DNA of 64,000 bases from Microbacterium sp. SZ1 (GCF_002362255.1 NZ_LPVV01000003.1:1-64000); one strand, 5' to 3'. Positions 21,818-32,617 are shown, numbered from the stretch's first letter. Made by a program: numbers and translations. The notes: generated from the sequence alone by a model not told the origin.

Positions 21818-22182
21818 TTCTCCAAACTAACCACGTGCGTGACGCGGCTCCAGGCGGACTCGGGGAGATTTACACGTTCGTAATCCCCTGATCGCGGCGG
21901 TTCCACCTCGGCGGCGGAGTGCCCCCCGGTCCGCCCCCGCGAACCGTGGGGGCGTCCCTGCTGCCGTGCTCCTCCCCCAAGGAGCTCGAGGCAGCAAGCC
22001 TCCGATCCGATGCGATCGAGCGCTGAGACGACGGGATGCCGAAGTCCTCGCCTGCGGGCAGGGCGTCGGGACTGTGGCATAGGAATTCTCCGTCGAATCA
22101 TGCGCGATCGACCCCAGATTGGCAGAGCGGAATGCCGGGACGAGAACTTCTTGAGGATTTCTTGAGATCGACGATCGGAATA
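21818..22182. promoter_or_regulatory. gluA upstream region with an interrupted palindrome
   Basis: No gene is supported here. Near 21862-21888 lie GGGGA-gat-TTAC and GTAATCCCC, arms of an interrupted inverted repeat that could be an operator of the glutamate operon. It does not match the AmtR or GlnR consensus as I know them. A second hairpin (CGCCCCC / GGGGGCG, 21932-21954) may end transcription from the TAXI operon. Confidence 0.35.
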
Positions 22183-23151
22183 TCAATCGCGCTGCTCGCG
22201 GAAGTACTCGATCGCCCCTGGGTGCAGCGGGACAGGACCGGTGAAGATCGCCTGCGTGCGGTCGAGGAGGGCAGCTGCAGGCACGTCGTGCGCGAGACGC
22301 GTGCGTCCGTCGAAGAGGGCGCGAAGGACGTCACTCACCACCTCCGCAGGGGTGCCGCTCGAAGTCACCAGGTAGTTCGGCACGGCGAGCGTCGGCTCGG
22401 ACTCCTCGAGGCCGTACAGGCCGACCGGCAGGTCCGAGGGGCGGTAGGCGTACGAGTAGCGTTCGTTGACGCGGTTCACCCAGTTCTGCTCGATCGGCAG
22501 GAGCCGGACGGGGGTCGTCTGCGCGAGTTCGGCGATGCCGGGAGTGGGGACGCCCCCGACCCAGAAGAAGCCGTCGATCCCGCCGCTCTGCAGCGCGTCG
22601 ATCGATGCGGCGAGTCCGAGCTCCGGGTCGCTGATCGATGCGGGGTCGACGTCCGCCGCATCCAGCACTCGCGATGCGATGACGTTGACCCCCGAGTTCT
22701 CCGCTCCCAGCGACACGACCCGACCTGCGAGGTCGTCGAGTCGGTCGATATCAGAGTCCGCGCGCACCACGACGTGCAGGTACTCGTCATAGAGACGGGC
22801 GACGGCCTGCACGGGTAGCGGGTCCCGGAACGCGCCCTCGCCCTCCACGGCATCCGCTGCGGCGTCCCCCTGCGCGAAGCCGAGCAGAGCCTCCCCCGAG
22901 CTGACGCGGAGCAGATTGTCGACCGAACCGGCGGTCTGAACGGCGGTCATGCGCACGTCGAAGCCGGTCGCGAGCTCGGCGGCGAGCGCGTCACCGTACG
23001 CGAAGTAGACGCCGTTCGCCCCGCCTCCTGCGATCTCGTGGTCGGTATCGTCCCAGTCCGGGGACCGCGACGAGCACGCGCTCATCGACGCGGCGAGCAG
23101 CACGGCGAGCATGCCTGCGACGATGCGCCGCCCGGTGATGCGCACGCTCAT
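22183..23151 (-). CDS. TAXI-family TRAP-type solute-binding lipoprotein
   Basis: A 322-aa extracytoplasmic binding protein. The signal peptide ends in a lipobox-like SMSAC (Cys near residue 26). The TAXI core shows GGANGVYFAYGDALA, VQTAGSVDNLLRVSSGEALL, LGAENSGVNV and ALQSGGIDGFFWVGGVP. TAXI proteins normally feed TRAP permeases, but none is encoded nearby. The gene instead overlaps a histidine kinase by 4 bp (ATGA), so it is more likely the ligand-sensing partner of that kinase. TAXI ligands are often glutamate or other carboxylates (family knowledge). Confidence 0.85.
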   Translation of the reverse strand: MSVRITGRRIVAGMLAVLLAASMSACSSRSPDWDDTDHEIAGGGANGVYFAYGDALAAELATGFDVRMTAVQTAGSVDNLLRVSSGEALLGFAQGDAAADAVEGEGAFRDPLPVQAVARLYDEYLHVVVRADSDIDRLDDLAGRVVSLGAENSGVNVIASRVLDAADVDPASISDPELGLAASIDALQSGGIDGFFWVGGVPTPGIAELAQTTPVRLLPIEQNWVNRVNERYSYAYRPSDLPVGLYGLEESEPTLAVPNYLVTSSGTPAEVVSDVLRALFDGRTRLAHDVPAAALLDRTQAIFTGPVPLHPGAIEYFREQRD

Positions 23152-24524
23152 GCGTCCGCTCCGTCCGGCAGGAGGAGGGTGACGAGCAGCCCGCCGCTCT
23201 CCGGCGAGTCGACGAGCAGCTCGGCCCCCAGGGACCGGAGCAGATCCGTCGCGATCGCGAGGCCGAGCCCTGAACCGGGGGTGTCCCCCCTGTCGTCGCT
23301 GCGCCAGAAGCGGTCGGTGGCAGCAGCCGCCTGCTCGGCGGTGAGCCCCGGCCCCTGGTCGCGCACGGTCAGCCGGCACGCGTTCTCGTCTCGCTGCGCC
23401 GCGACCACCACGACCGAATCGGGCGTCGAGTACTTCACGGCGTTGTCGATCACCGCATCCAGCGCGCTCTCCACGATCGTCCGATCGGTCACGGTCATGA
23501 CGGGATCCCCGCCCGGCGCCACGACCGAGATGCCCCGCTGACCGGCGACCTCCTGCCATGCCTCCGCGCGTCGCCCGGCCAGAGCGATCAGGTCCACCGC
23601 AGAAACCGTGGTGTCGCCGCGGCCGCCCCTGGCGAGACTGAGCAGCGTCTCGAGGATGCGCACCAGGCGTCGCCCTTCCTCCCGCGTCTCCTCGACATCG
23701 TCGCGCCACTCGTCGCCGAGTCCCGTCGACAGGTGCTCCACGCGGAGAAGCAGCGCGTTGAGAGGATTGCGCAGCTCATGCGACGCGTTGAGCGCGAACT
23801 CCTGCTGCCTCGTCATCACCCGCTCGATCTCGTCGGCCATGCCGTTGAACACCCGCGTCATACGTCGCAGCTCCGGCGGACCCGTGTCCTCAGCGACACG
23901 CGCGTCCATCTCCCCGCGCTCGATCGCGATCATCGCCTCGTCGAGTCGCCGCACCGGCGAGAGCACCCAGCGCGCGAGCTGCATCACGAGCAGGATGCCG
24001 AGACCCACCGTTGTCACGGACACGAGCGAGAGCACGATGACCTGCTGCACGATCTCGGCGCGCGGAGCCGCGGTGTCGGCCGACACCATGACCGCGCCGA
24101 TGACGTCTCCGTCGTCGAAGACCGGCTCGACCAGCGAGGACTCGGGGATGCTCCACGGGAACACGGGCGCGGGAGCCTCCGCCCGCCGGCCGGACAGCGC
24201 GAGGCCCACGCGCGCCGTCTCCTCGTCGGAGAGCACGTCGCCCTCACGGTCGCCCGCCGCCCACGCCGCGCCCGTCAGATCGAACACCCGGACATCGATG
24301 TCGTAGACCTCGTGGAACCGGCGCACCTCGGCGTCGATCACCGTTGCGGCCCCCGAGCGCAGGGCCTGCCTGGCACTGGTCACGAAGTACGCGAGGTCGC
24401 CGAGCTGCTCGGTGTAGAAGGTCTGCTGGATGCTGCGCGTCGCGCTCCACGCCGTGACGCCGCCGAGCGACATGAGGATCGCGATCAGCGGCACGAGGAA
24501 GACGACGACGAGGCGTCTGCGCAT
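23148..24524 (-). CDS. Sensor histidine kinase
   Basis: A 458-aa membrane kinase with TM1 at about 8-25, an extracellular sensor at 26-160, TM2 at about 162-183 and a HAMP region at 184-236. The dimerisation domain has the phospho-acceptor H249 in NASHELRNPL. The ATPase lid shows DAVIDNAVKYS, DQGPGL and GSGLGLAIA. It lies between its response regulator and the TAXI binding protein, suggesting that ligand-bound TAXI protein signals through the external domain. Confidence 0.93.
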   Translation of the reverse strand: MRRRLVVVFLVPLIAILMSLGGVTAWSATRSIQQTFYTEQLGDLAYFVTSARQALRSGAATVIDAEVRRFHEVYDIDVRVFDLTGAAWAAGDREGDVLSDEETARVGLALSGRRAEAPAPVFPWSIPESSLVEPVFDDGDVIGAVMVSADTAAPRAEIVQQVIVLSLVSVTTVGLGILLVMQLARWVLSPVRRLDEAMIAIERGEMDARVAEDTGPPELRRMTRVFNGMADEIERVMTRQQEFALNASHELRNPLNALLLRVEHLSTGLGDEWRDDVEETREEGRRLVRILETLLSLARGGRGDTTVSAVDLIALAGRRAEAWQEVAGQRGISVVAPGGDPVMTVTDRTIVESALDAVIDNAVKYSTPDSVVVVAAQRDENACRLTVRDQGPGLTAEQAAAATDRFWRSDDRGDTPGSGLGLAIATDLLRSLGAELLVDSPESGGLLVTLLLPDGADA

Positions 24525-24527
24525 CCC

Positions 24528-25196
24528 TCAGCCCGCCAGCCGGTAGCCGACACCGCGCACGGTCTCGATCAGCCGACGCTGCCCCGCCTTGCGGCGGATC
24601 GCTCCGACGTGCACCTCCAGCGAGTGGCCGAAGCCCCGCCAGTCGGTGTTCCAGACCTCGCGGATCAGGCGCTCCTTCGGCACGGCGACCCCGGGGTACC
24701 GCGCGAGCACCGCGACGATGTCGAACTCCTTGCGCGTCAGCTCGATGGGCTGCCGGTCGACCACGACCTGCCGGGCGACGAGATCGATGCGCACGGCGCC
24801 GCCGTCGAGATCGACGACGCCCTCCGACTCCGGGCGCACCGGGCGGGACCGCCTCGTGACCGCCTCGATGCGGGCGAGCAACTCGTGCACGTCGTAGGGC
24901 TTGACCACGAAATCGTCGGCACCGGCGCGCAGACCCTTTATGCGTTCAGTGACCTGGTTGCGGGCGGTCACGATCACGATGGGCACGTCGGAGCGCCCAC
25001 GGATGCGGCGGCACAGATCGATGCCGTCGACGTCGGGGAGACCGAGATCCAGAAGGACGACCTCGGTGTCTGCGCCGAGGAGGTCGAGCGCCGCGGCCCC
25101 GTCGGCCGCGCGGACCGTGGCGTAGCCGGATCGGGCGAGGAATGCGTCGAGTGCGGCGGCGACGCGCTCGTCGTCCTCCACGATCAGAATCCGCAT
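24528..25196 (-). CDS. OmpR/PhoB-type response regulator
   Basis: A 222-aa protein. The receiver domain has acidic pocket residues E7-D8-D9, phospho-acceptor D50 (VVLLDLGLPDVDG) and conserved Lys in VKPYDVHELL. The C-terminal winged-helix DNA-binding domain (about 130-222) has RLIREVWN and LEVHVGAIRRK. Three bases separate it from the kinase. The neighbouring gluABCD operon is a plausible but unproven target. Confidence 0.93.
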   Translation of the reverse strand: MRILIVEDDERVAAALDAFLARSGYATVRAADGAAALDLLGADTEVVLLDLGLPDVDGIDLCRRIRGRSDVPIVIVTARNQVTERIKGLRAGADDFVVKPYDVHELLARIEAVTRRSRPVRPESEGVVDLDGGAVRIDLVARQVVVDRQPIELTRKEFDIVAVLARYPGVAVPKERLIREVWNTDWRGFGHSLEVHVGAIRRKAGQRRLIETVRGVGYRLAG

Positions 25197-25287
25197 CGAC
25201 CCCGGTCCCCTTCTCCGCCCACGCGCAGGGACAAACCCTACCAGTCGGGGTGTTCGTCGAAGACTCGGCGGTGCAGGCGGGGAGGGG

Positions 25288-26100
25288 TCAGGCCGGTTCG
25301 CCGGCGCGCTGCGCGAAGGCGCTCTCGTACAGGCACACGCTCGCCGCGGTGGCGAGGTTCAGGGACTCGGCTCGGCCGAAGATCGGCAGCTTGAGCACCC
25401 GATCAGCCCTGCCGAGCGCGTCGTCGTCGAGGCCTCGAGCCTCGTTTCCGAACAGCCACCCCGTCGCTTCGGCGAGCACCCCGTCAGCGCGGGCCTGCAG
25501 CAGGTCGTCGCCCTTGACGTCGGCGGCGAGAATCATGAGCCCCGCGGCGTGCGCGTGCGCCACCACGTCGTCGAGCTCGGCGCCCACGGCGACCGGGAGG
25601 TGGAAGAGCGATCCCGTGGTCGCGCGCACGACCTTCGGGTTGTACGGATCGACGGTGCGGCCGGTCAGCACCACAGCATCCGCGCCGGCCGCGTCCGCCG
25701 CCCGAATGATCGTTCCCAGATTGCCGGGGTCGCGTATCTCCTCGCAGATCGCGACCAGCCGCGGGGAGGCGTCGAAGATGTCGCGCACCGAGGTCGGCGT
25801 CTGGCGCACGACGGCGACGAGCCCCTGGGGCGTCACGGTGTCGGCCATGGCATTGAGCACGTATTCCGTGACGAGCTCGACCGTGACATCGGCATCCGAC
25901 GCCTTCGCCCGGATGTCGGGATGCTTGTCCCATCCGGTCGGCGTCGCGAAGAGCTCGACGATCGCCTCGGGGCTGTAGGTGAGCGCCTCGCGGACCGCCT
26001 GCGGCCCCTCCGACAGGAACAGGCCCGTCTCCGCGCGCGCACTGCGCTTGGTCAGCTTCGCGACGGCACGGACTCGGGGGGACCGGGGGTTCTCCAGCAC
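25288..26100 (-). CDS. TrmH/SpoU-family RNA 2'-O-methyltransferase
   Basis: A 270-aa SPOUT methyltransferase with an N-terminal L30e-like substrate-binding domain (about 1-95). The knotted catalytic domain carries motif 1 EEIRDPGNLGTIIRAADAAG, motif 2 GWLFGNEARGL and motif 3 LPIFGRAESLNLATAASVCL. It methylates a ribose in tRNA or rRNA using SAM; the exact target is not readable. It sits downstream of the rplT terminator. Confidence 0.9.
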   Translation of the reverse strand: MLENPRSPRVRAVAKLTKRSARAETGLFLSEGPQAVREALTYSPEAIVELFATPTGWDKHPDIRAKASDADVTVELVTEYVLNAMADTVTPQGLVAVVRQTPTSVRDIFDASPRLVAICEEIRDPGNLGTIIRAADAAGADAVVLTGRTVDPYNPKVVRATTGSLFHLPVAVGAELDDVVAHAHAAGLMILAADVKGDDLLQARADGVLAEATGWLFGNEARGLDDDALGRADRVLKLPIFGRAESLNLATAASVCLYESAFAQRAGEPA

Positions 26101-26154
26101 GGTCTCAGTCTAGGGAACAGCGGGCGCGGATCCGCGGAGAACAGCGGGCGAACG

Positions 26155-26190
26155 ACAGAGGACGCCTTCCCGAAGGAAGGCGTCCTCTGT
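26155..26190 (-). terminator. rplT operon terminator
   Basis: A perfect 16-bp stem (ACAGAGGACGCCTTCC and its complement) is closed on the minus-strand RNA by a UUCG tetraloop. It lies 14 nt after the rplT stop codon. It ends the infC-rpmI-rplT transcript and separates it from the methyltransferase gene. Confidence 0.85.
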
Positions 26191-26203
26191 GCTGGCGAGC
26201 TGC

Positions 26204-26590
26204 TTACGCAGCCGACTTCGGCGCGTTGACGTCGGAAGGCAGGGCCTTCTTGGCCGTCTCGACGAGCGTCGTGAACGTGGCCGCATCGTTGACCGCGAGG
26301 TCGGCGAGCATGCGACGGTCGACCGTCACACCCGCGAGGCCGAGGCCCTGGATGAAGCGGTTGTACGTGATGCCGTTCTGGCGTGCAGCGGCGTTGATGC
26401 GCTGGATCCAGAGGCGACGGAAGTCACCCTTGCGCTTGCGACGGTCCCGGTACGAGTAGACCAGGGAGTGGATGACCTGCTCCTTGGCCTTCCGGTACAG
26501 GCGCGAACGCTGACCGCGGTAGCCGGACGCGCGCTCGAGGATGACGCGGCGCTTCTTGTGGGCGTTTACTGCCCGCTTGACTCTTGCCAT
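26204..26590 (-). CDS. rplT: 50S ribosomal protein bL20
   Basis: A 128-aa basic protein needed for early 50S assembly, binding 23S r[23 protein letters not shown] and [20 protein letters not shown] are characteristic. Third gene of the infC-rpmI-rplT operon. In other bacteria L20 represses its own operon; no L20-type pseudoknot was recognised here. Confidence 0.97.
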   Translation of the reverse strand: MARVKRAVNAHKKRRVILERASGYRGQRSRLYRKAKEQVIHSLVYSYRDRRKRKGDFRRLWIQRINAAARQNGITYNRFIQGLGLAGVTVDRRMLADLAVNDAATFTTLVETAKKALPSDVNAPKSAA

Positions 26591-26622
26591 TTTCGTGTGT
26601 TCCTATTCGTGCGTTCGGCGCG

Positions 26623-26817
26623 TCAGCGGCCGAGAAGCTTCTTCGCGACCTTGAAGTCGGCCTTCGCGAGCACCTGGTCCTGGTTCAGGCGACGGGTGCG
26701 ACGGCTCGACTTGTGCTCGAGGTTGTGGCGCATGTTCGCCTGCTGCTTCTTCAGCTTGCCGCTGCCGGTGATCTTGAAGCGCTTCTTAGCACCCGAGTGG
26801 GTCTTCTGCTTCGGCAT
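26623..26817 (-). CDS. rpmI: 50S ribosomal protein bL35
   Basis: A 64-aa basic protein, [20 protein letters not shown], with the usual [15 protein letters not shown] middle. It lies between infC and rplT with short intergenic gaps. Confidence 0.97.
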   Translation of the reverse strand: MPKQKTHSGAKKRFKITGSGKLKKQQANMRHNLEHKSSRRTRRLNQDQVLAKADFKVAKKLLGR

Positions 26818-26891
26818 CTTCTCTTCCTTCGTATGGCGCCTTCTCAGGCGACGGGGTCAACCCGCGGTGCGGGAGTCTGTGGGGGCGGTCG

Positions 26892-27506
<615 letters not shown>

Positions 27507-27560
27507 GCGGAACTCCTTAGACGATGGGATTCAGCCATCGGGATGCTGTCTGCATCCCGA
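27507..27560 (-). promoter_or_regulatory. infC leader: ATC-start ribosome site and two adjoining hairpins
   Basis: The minus-strand leader contains CGGGATGC / GCATCCCG (27539-27559) and CGATGG / CCATCG (27522-27540). They share two bases at their junction, so full stems cannot form together. AAGGAG (27513-27518) follows at once and serves the ATC start. The remaining upstream DNA to 27762 holds the divergent promoters. Confidence 0.55.
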
Positions 27561-27762
27561 GCGAAATCGGAATCGTCCCCCACCCGCCGGCAGTCAAACG
27601 CCGGCTTCGCACCCTGTCTACCGGACGCATCTGACGACGCGATCCGGCGGAGTGCAAGACCCGGTAGCCTGGAACGGCAAGCGCGGGTGGGAAGTGAATC
27701 CTCTTTCGTGCCGGAGCATGACGCTCCGGAGCCCGACACAGTCTAACAGAGAGCAAGGCGAA

Positions 27763-28161
27763 GTGACGAACCAGGTATCGGACGATTCCGCACGCGAGCG
27801 CGAGGAGCGCTGGGCACGGCAGGAGGAGGCCGCATCGTCAGCCACCCGCGACCTCGCCGACGTGCCCGCCGTGGAGGTCATCACCACCGCCGCCGTGCAC
27901 CTCATGAGCGCCGCCGCCGTGAAGCTCGGGCTCGCCGACGACCCGAACGCGGCCGAGCAGCTCGACCTCGATGAGGCCCGGAAGCTCATCAACGCCCTCG
28001 CCGGCCTCATCACCGCCGGCGCACCGGAGATCAGCGACATGCACGCCCGCTCTTTGCGCGACGGACTGCGCTCCCTTCAGCTCGCGTTCCGCGAGGCCTC
28101 GACCATCCCCGACCCGATCGGCAAGGGTCCCGGCGAGAAGTGGACCGGCCCCGTCACCTGA
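27763..28161 (+). CDS. DUF1844 family protein
   Basis: A 132-aa soluble protein from a GTG at 27763, divergent from infC. The DUF1844 core reads VEVITTAAVHLMSAAAVKLG and LDEARKLINALAGLI. It is widespread in actinobacteria next to infC. Function unknown. Confidence 0.85.
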   Translation: MTNQVSDDSAREREERWARQEEAASSATRDLADVPAVEVITTAAVHLMSAAAVKLGLADDPNAAEQLDLDEARKLINALAGLITAGAPEISDMHARSLRDGLRSLQLAFREASTIPDPIGKGPGEKWTGPVT

Positions 28162-28229
28162 CCGCGGGAGTCGCGTCGCGCGAGCGGATCACCGCGGGTC
28201 GCCGAGCGAGCGAATCGAGACGAAACGCC

Positions 28230-28622
28230 TCACGCCTTCAATACGACAGGCGGGGCCGTCGACGGTCCTCCGCAGGGTTCCGTCGAGTGCGTCCAGTCGA
28301 TGGTCTCCCGGGACTCGGCGAGCAGGACGCCGGTGTCGTCGTACACCCGCACCGTGATCTCGTCAGGCGCGTCGAAGCCGAAGAAGAAGGTCCCGTCGTC
28401 CCCTGCCTGAGGCACCGAGGCGTCGGTCTCCGGTGTCGGGACGATCCCCGGTGCCGGCGAGCACCCGTGGTCCGAGCAGACCTGAAGCGCGACCCCGGGA
28501 CCGTAGGATGCGGCGTCGATCGTGACGCTGTTCGTCCATCCGATCGCAGGGCACGCCGTCGCACACCCGGTCAGCAGCGCGGCCAGGACGAGGGCCGCGA
28601 CCGTACTCGCAGCTCTGCGCAT
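28230..28622 (-). CDS. Putative lipoprotein
   Basis: 130 aa from the ATG at 28622, preceded by AGGGTGG; a GTG 9 nt upstream is an alternative. The signal peptide RRAASTVAALVLAALL ends in lipobox LTGC. The mature part has further cysteines (ATACPA, VCSDHGCSP, EPCGG) and a small beta-rich domain (DEITVRVYDDTGVLLAE). No family recognised; it is co-oriented with the SseB-like gene. Confidence 0.65.
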   Translation of the reverse strand: MRRAASTVAALVLAALLTGCATACPAIGWTNSVTIDAASYGPGVALQVCSDHGCSPAPGIVPTPETDASVPQAGDDGTFFFGFDAPDEITVRVYDDTGVLLAESRETIDWTHSTEPCGGPSTAPPVVLKA

Positions 28623-28646
28623 ACCGGCCACCCTATCCGCGCCCGG

Positions 28647-29429
28647 TCAGGCCGACCGGCGCAGTTTGACGGTGAGCGAGTCCGCGAGCACGGCGATGCG
28701 GTCGTCGGCGGCCCATCGCTGGGCGAGACGGGCGAGCACGGCATCCAGCACCTCGCGTTCGAGGCCGTCGACGAGCTCGAGGACGACGATGAGCTCGGGA
28801 CCGCGAAGCCGCGCGTCCGGATCGCCGGCCGCCACCGATACGTCGATCACGGCGAGCTCGTGCGCGACGCTCTCCTGGAGCGCGCGAAAGACCTCGGGTG
28901 ACAGGAAGCTGGGCTCCCATGCGTGCCCCTGGGCGATCGACCAGACCGCAGGGCGCCGGATGACGAACTCGGTGTCGGCTGTCGGGTCGAGCACGATGAG
29001 ATCCGTGTCCTCGGCCGATGCCGACAGCGCGACACGCACGGCCTCGACCGGGATCGGCCGCGCCGCGGCATCCCACTGCTGCATCGTGTGGACCGACGAG
29101 AACACGGGCTGAACTCGACGTCCGTCCGGCGCCGCGACCGTGACGATCGACAGTTCCTGAGTCTTGTCGACGGCAAGGCCGCTGGGCGCCACGCCCTCCT
29201 CGCCTTTCTCTGCGATGAGCGGGATCAGCACGCGAGCCGAGCGGAAGGCGTCGACGACCTCGGCCTGCGACCCCTCTCCCGCGCGGAAGCGCGTCAGGGC
29301 CGCGAGCAGCGCGGGGTCAGCGGATCCGTCGTCGCCCGCGTGCGGATTCGACTCGAAGCTGCGTCCTTCCCACGGCACCCCGGCCGAGTCGCCGTGGTGG
29401 TGGCCGTGGTCGTCAGTCCCCCGCGACAT
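28647..29429 (-). CDS. SseB-family protein
   Basis: 260 aa, starting [20 protein letters not shown], with a His-rich N-terminus that might bind metal. The SseB N-domain pattern is [13 protein letters not shown], then VLIPLIAE and [18 protein letters not shown]. The C-terminal part resembles the SseB C-domain. The start lies inside the 3' end of hisA (17-bp overlap), so the two are probably coupled. Function in actinobacteria is unknown. Confidence 0.8.
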   Translation of the reverse strand: MSRGTDDHGHHHGDSAGVPWEGRSFESNPHAGDDGSADPALLAALTRFRAGEGSQAEVVDAFRSARVLIPLIAEKGEEGVAPSGLAVDKTQELSIVTVAAPDGRRVQPVFSSVHTMQQWDAAARPIPVEAVRVALSASAEDTDLIVLDPTADTEFVIRRPAVWSIAQGHAWEPSFLSPEVFRALQESVAHELAVIDVSVAAGDPDARLRGPELIVVLELVDGLEREVLDAVLARLAQRWAADDRIAVLADSLTVKLRRSA

Positions 29430-30159
29430 CCAGAGCCTCGGCCAGCGTGAACGCGCCGGCGTAGAGGGCCTTTCCGACGATCGCACCCTCGACGCCGAGC
29501 GGCACGAGTTCCCGCAGGGCGATGATGTCGTCGAGGTTCGAGATGCCACCCGATGCCACGACGGGCTTCGGGGTGCGCGACGTCACCTCGCGGAGCAGTT
29601 CGAGGTTCGGGCCCTTGAGCGTCCCGTCCTTGGTGACGTCGGTGACGACGTAGCGGCTGCATCCGGCATCCTCGAGGCGCTCGAGCACCTCCCAGAGGTC
29701 GCCGCCCTCCTTCGTCCACCCGCGCGCGGCGAGCGTCGTGCCGCGCACGTCGAGCCCCACGGCGATCGCCTCGCCGTACCGGCCGATGACGTCGGCGGCC
29801 CACTCGGGGTTCTCCAGCGCCGCGGTGCCGAGGTTGATGCGCGTCGCCCCGCTCTCGAGGGCCGCCTCCAGCGTCGCGTCGTCGCGGATGCCGCCCGACA
29901 GCTCCACGTTGACGTTGCGGTACTGCTTGATGACCTTGCGCAGGATCGGAGCGTTGCTGCCGCGTCCGAAGGCGGCGTCGAGGTCGACGAGGTGGATCCA
30001 CTTCGCACCCTGCGAGACCCATTCCCCGGCGGCGTCGAGCGGGTCGCCGTAGCTGGTCTCGGTGCCGGCCTCGCCCTGGGTCAGCCGCACGGCCTTGCCG
30101 CCGGCCACATCGACCGCGGGAAGCAGGGTGAGAGAGGGGGACTGCGCGAAGTCGTTCAT
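29413..30159 (-). CDS. priA: Phosphoribosyl isomerase A (HisA/PriA)
   Basis: A (beta/alpha)8 isomerase of 248 aa. In actinobacteria this single enzyme (PriA) acts in both histidine and tryptophan synthesis. Phosphate and active-site motifs are [15 protein letters not shown] with the first catalytic Asp, [21 protein letters not shown] with the second Asp, and ASGGIS. The start at [14 protein letters not shown] (30159) removes a non-homologous extension. It is separated from hisHBC by the ParA-like gene on the other strand. Confidence 0.92.
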   Translation of the reverse strand: MNDFAQSPSLTLLPAVDVAGGKAVRLTQGEAGTETSYGDPLDAAGEWVSQGAKWIHLVDLDAAFGRGSNAPILRKVIKQYRNVNVELSGGIRDDATLEAALESGATRINLGTAALENPEWAADVIGRYGEAIAVGLDVRGTTLAARGWTKEGGDLWEVLERLEDAGCSRYVVTDVTKDGTLKGPNLELLREVTSRTPKPVVASGGISNLDDIIALRELVPLGVEGAIVGKALYAGAFTLAEALDVAGD

Positions 30160-30313
30160 GACGTCCTCAGGTGAGATGGGATGCGCCTGATCACCGGCAC
30201 GAGAAACGACATTAGCCTCCGCGGGAGTCCGCTCCAAATGACATGACGGTAAGGGACGCGCTGCACGCGGTAGCCTCGATATCACGTCTATTCGGTCGAT
30301 GAGGAGTTGGTTC

Positions 30314-31975
30314 ATGGCGCGCGACGGGGAAGCATACGGCGGAGGTCCCCTGCGGCGGGGCAACACTCCCCCGCCGCCGGCGCCCGAGATGGTCGAGCAC
30401 GTGCCCCTCTCACCACAGGATGACGACGACTGGCCGACCGTTCCGGCCAGCACCCTCCGCCCGCGGCCTGAGACCGGCGACCAGCCCGATGGCGACGCAC
30501 GAACGGCGCCGTCGACGCGCGCCGAGGCCGCGGCCGCCTCGCGCCCCGAGGCGCCCGCATCGCCGGCGCCCGGCGCTGCCACTGCCGCGCCTTCCGTGCC
30601 GCGAGCGCCGATGGCCCCACCCGCTCAGCCGACCGCGCCGCCCCGGCATCCCGTCCCGACCACGCCGGCTGCTCCCGCTCAGCCGACTGCCCCCGCTCAG
30701 CAACCCGCCCCGGCCCAGCCGACTGCCCCCGCTCAGCAACCTGCCCCAGCCCAGCCGACTGCACCTACTCAGCCGACCGCACCGGCGAGTCAGCCCATCG
30801 TCTCCTCCGTCCCGACGCTGCTTCCCACTCCCGCAGCGCCGCCCGCCCCGACTTCCACGGCGACCGCTCCGGTTCCGACGCGTCCCGCTCCGGCTGCACC
30901 CACCCCGCAGCCGGTGCAGCCGATCGCCTCCGCGGCGTCGGCGCCCGCCTCTCCCCCGTCGATCCCGTCTCCTTCCCAGAGTGCGCCCGGACCCGCGGGT
31001 ATCGCCCCGGCCACCGATCCCCTCGCGTCGTCCCGCCGCCTGCAGCGAGAGCAGGGCATCGAGCGTCGTTCCTTCCTGCAGCAGGATCCGCGCGAGGAAC
31101 CCGCACGTCACGGAGGCCGTGGCATGCTCAACCGCCTCGGCTTCTCCCTCGCCCCGAACGCGCAGGAGCGCGCGGTCCGCGAGGATGAGCACGCCGTGAG
31201 CCGACACTGGCCCGGCCCTCGCACGGTCGCGGTCGTGAACGGCAAGGGCGGGGCTGGCAAGACCCCGGCCACCGTCCTCCTCTCCGCGGTGTTCGCGCAG
31301 TACGGCGGCGCGGGTGTGCTGGCCTGGGACAACAACCAGACGCGGGGCACGCTCGGCTGGCGCACCGAGACCGGCGCCCACGACAGGACGCTGCTCGAAC
31401 TGCTTCCGCAGACGCAGCGCCTCCTCGGCGCCCAGGGCCAGTCGGCGGATCTCGCGCACTTCGTGCACCACCAGCCGCAGGAGAAGTACGACGTGCTCCG
31501 CTCGAAGCCGATCCGCCTCGCACACGAGAACCGGCTGAGTCCCGACGACGTCGATGCGATCCACGCGGTGGCCGCGAAGTTCTACCGCCTCATCATCATC
31601 GACTCCGGCAACGACGAGTCCGACCCGATGTGGCTGAGGATGATCGAGCTCGCCGACCAGATCGTCGTCGCGACCACCACCCGCGACGACCATGCGGAGG
31701 CCGGCGCGCTCCTGCTGGAGGCCCTCGAAGATCGCGACGAGCGGTCGGCGCGCCTCGCGCGCGAGTCGGTGGTCGTGGTCAGTCAGGCCGACCCGAAAGC
31801 CTCGTCGGCCGACGTCGCCGAGGTCGTCGCCGGGTACCAGCCGTTGGCGCGCGACGTCGTGCAGATCCCGTTCGACCGCGAGATGGTCGACGGCCACCTG
31901 CGTCTGCGGGCTCTGGCAGCGCCGACGCAGCGCGCGTGGCTGTCGGCCGCCGCAGCGGTGGCACGCGGTTTCTGA
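30314..31975 (+). CDS. MinD/ParA-family ATPase with long Pro/Ala-rich N-terminus
   Basis: A 553-aa protein. The ATG at 30314 has GAGGAG 7 nt upstream; another ATG at 30299 is less well placed. Residues ~20-240 are Pro/Ala/Gln-rich and disordered, including [12 protein letters not shown] repeats. The deviant Walker A of ParA/MinD proteins, [11 protein letters not shown], lies near 308-318, and [13 protein letters not shown] is the Walker B equivalent. Such ATPases position proteins or DNA; the target here is unknown. The stop abuts the convergent hisH stop with no space for a terminator. Confidence 0.8.
   Translation: MARDGEAYGGGPLRRGNTPPPPAPEMVEHVPLSPQDDDDWPTVPASTLRPRPETGDQPDGDARTAPSTRAEAAAASRPEAPASPAPGAATAAPSVPRAPMAPPAQPTAPPRHPVPTTPAAPAQPTAPAQQPAPAQPTAPAQQPAPAQPTAPTQPTAPASQPIVSSVPTLLPTPAAPPAPTSTATAPVPTRPAPAAPTPQPVQPIASAASAPASPPSIPSPSQSAPGPAGIAPATDPLASSRRLQREQGIERRSFLQQDPREEPARHGGRGMLNRLGFSLAPNAQERAVREDEHAVSRHWPGPRTVAVVNGKGGAGKTPATVLLSAVFAQYGGAGVLAWDNNQTRGTLGWRTETGAHDRTLLELLPQTQRLLGAQGQSADLAHFVHHQPQEKYDVLRSKPIRLAHENRLSPDDVDAIHAVAAKFYRLIIIDSGNDESDPMWLRMIELADQIVVATTTRDDHAEAGALLLEALEDRDERSARLARESVVVVSQADPKASSADVAEVVAGYQPLARDVVQIPFDREMVDGHLRLRALAAPTQRAWLSAAAAVARGF
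30680..30780 (+). repeat. 36-bp tandem repeat inside the ParA-like gene
   Basis: Two near-identical 36-bp units (30680-30715 and 30716-30751, two mismatches) and a partial third encode the Pro/Ala/Gln-rich linker. The unit is a multiple of three, so copy-number change would alter linker length without a frameshift. Confidence 0.8.
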
Positions 31976-32617
31976 TCAGTCGCGCAGGCTGTTCACCCAG
32001 TTGCGCAGCAACTGGATACCCGCCTCCCCCGACTTCTCGGGGTGGAACTGGGTCGCAGACAGCGGGCCGTTCTCGACGGCTGCGAGGAACGGCTCGCCGT
32101 AGGTCGACCACGTGAGCACGGGCTGAGGGAAAGGCGGAATCACGTCGAGTTCCCACGACTGGGCCGCGTAGGAGTGCACGAAGTAGAAGCGCTCGTCTTC
32201 GATCCCGCGGAACAGGATGCTGTCGCTGCCCGGCTCGACGGTGTTCCACCCCATGTGGGGCAGCACCGGGGCGTTGAGCTCGGTGACGGCACCCGGCCAT
32301 TCGCCGAGACCCTCGGTGTCGTGACCACGCTCCACACCGCGGGAGAAGAGCACCTGCATGCCGACGCAGATGCCGAGCACGGGGCGCCCGCCCGCGAGAC
32401 GACGATCGATGATGTCGTCCCCGCCGTGAGCGTGGAGCGCATCGCGGACCGCCTGGAACGCGCCGACTCCCGGGACGAGCAGACCGTCAGCCCCGAGAGC
32501 CTCTGTCCGGTCCCGGGTGAGCACCGCGTCCGCGCCCGCCGCGACCAGCGCCTTGACGGCCGAGTGCACGTTCCCGGACTCGTAGTCGAAGACCGCGACA
32601 CGGGGTGCGCCGGTCAC
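31976..32617 (-). CDS. hisH: Imidazole glycerol phosphate synthase, glutaminase subunit
   Basis: Supplies ammonia from glutamine to HisF. The 213-aa class I amidotransferase has nucleophile C84 in GICVGMQ, the oxyanion motif VPGVGAF and the His-Glu pair in TQFHPEKSG. It overlaps hisB by 4 bp. hisF is not in this window. Confidence 0.95.
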   Translation of the reverse strand: MTGAPRVAVFDYESGNVHSAVKALVAAGADAVLTRDRTEALGADGLLVPGVGAFQAVRDALHAHGGDDIIDRRLAGGRPVLGICVGMQVLFSRGVERGHDTEGLGEWPGAVTELNAPVLPHMGWNTVEPGSDSILFRGIEDERFYFVHSYAAQSWELDVIPPFPQPVLTWSTYGEPFLAAVENGPLSATQFHPEKSGEAGIQLLRNWVNSLRD

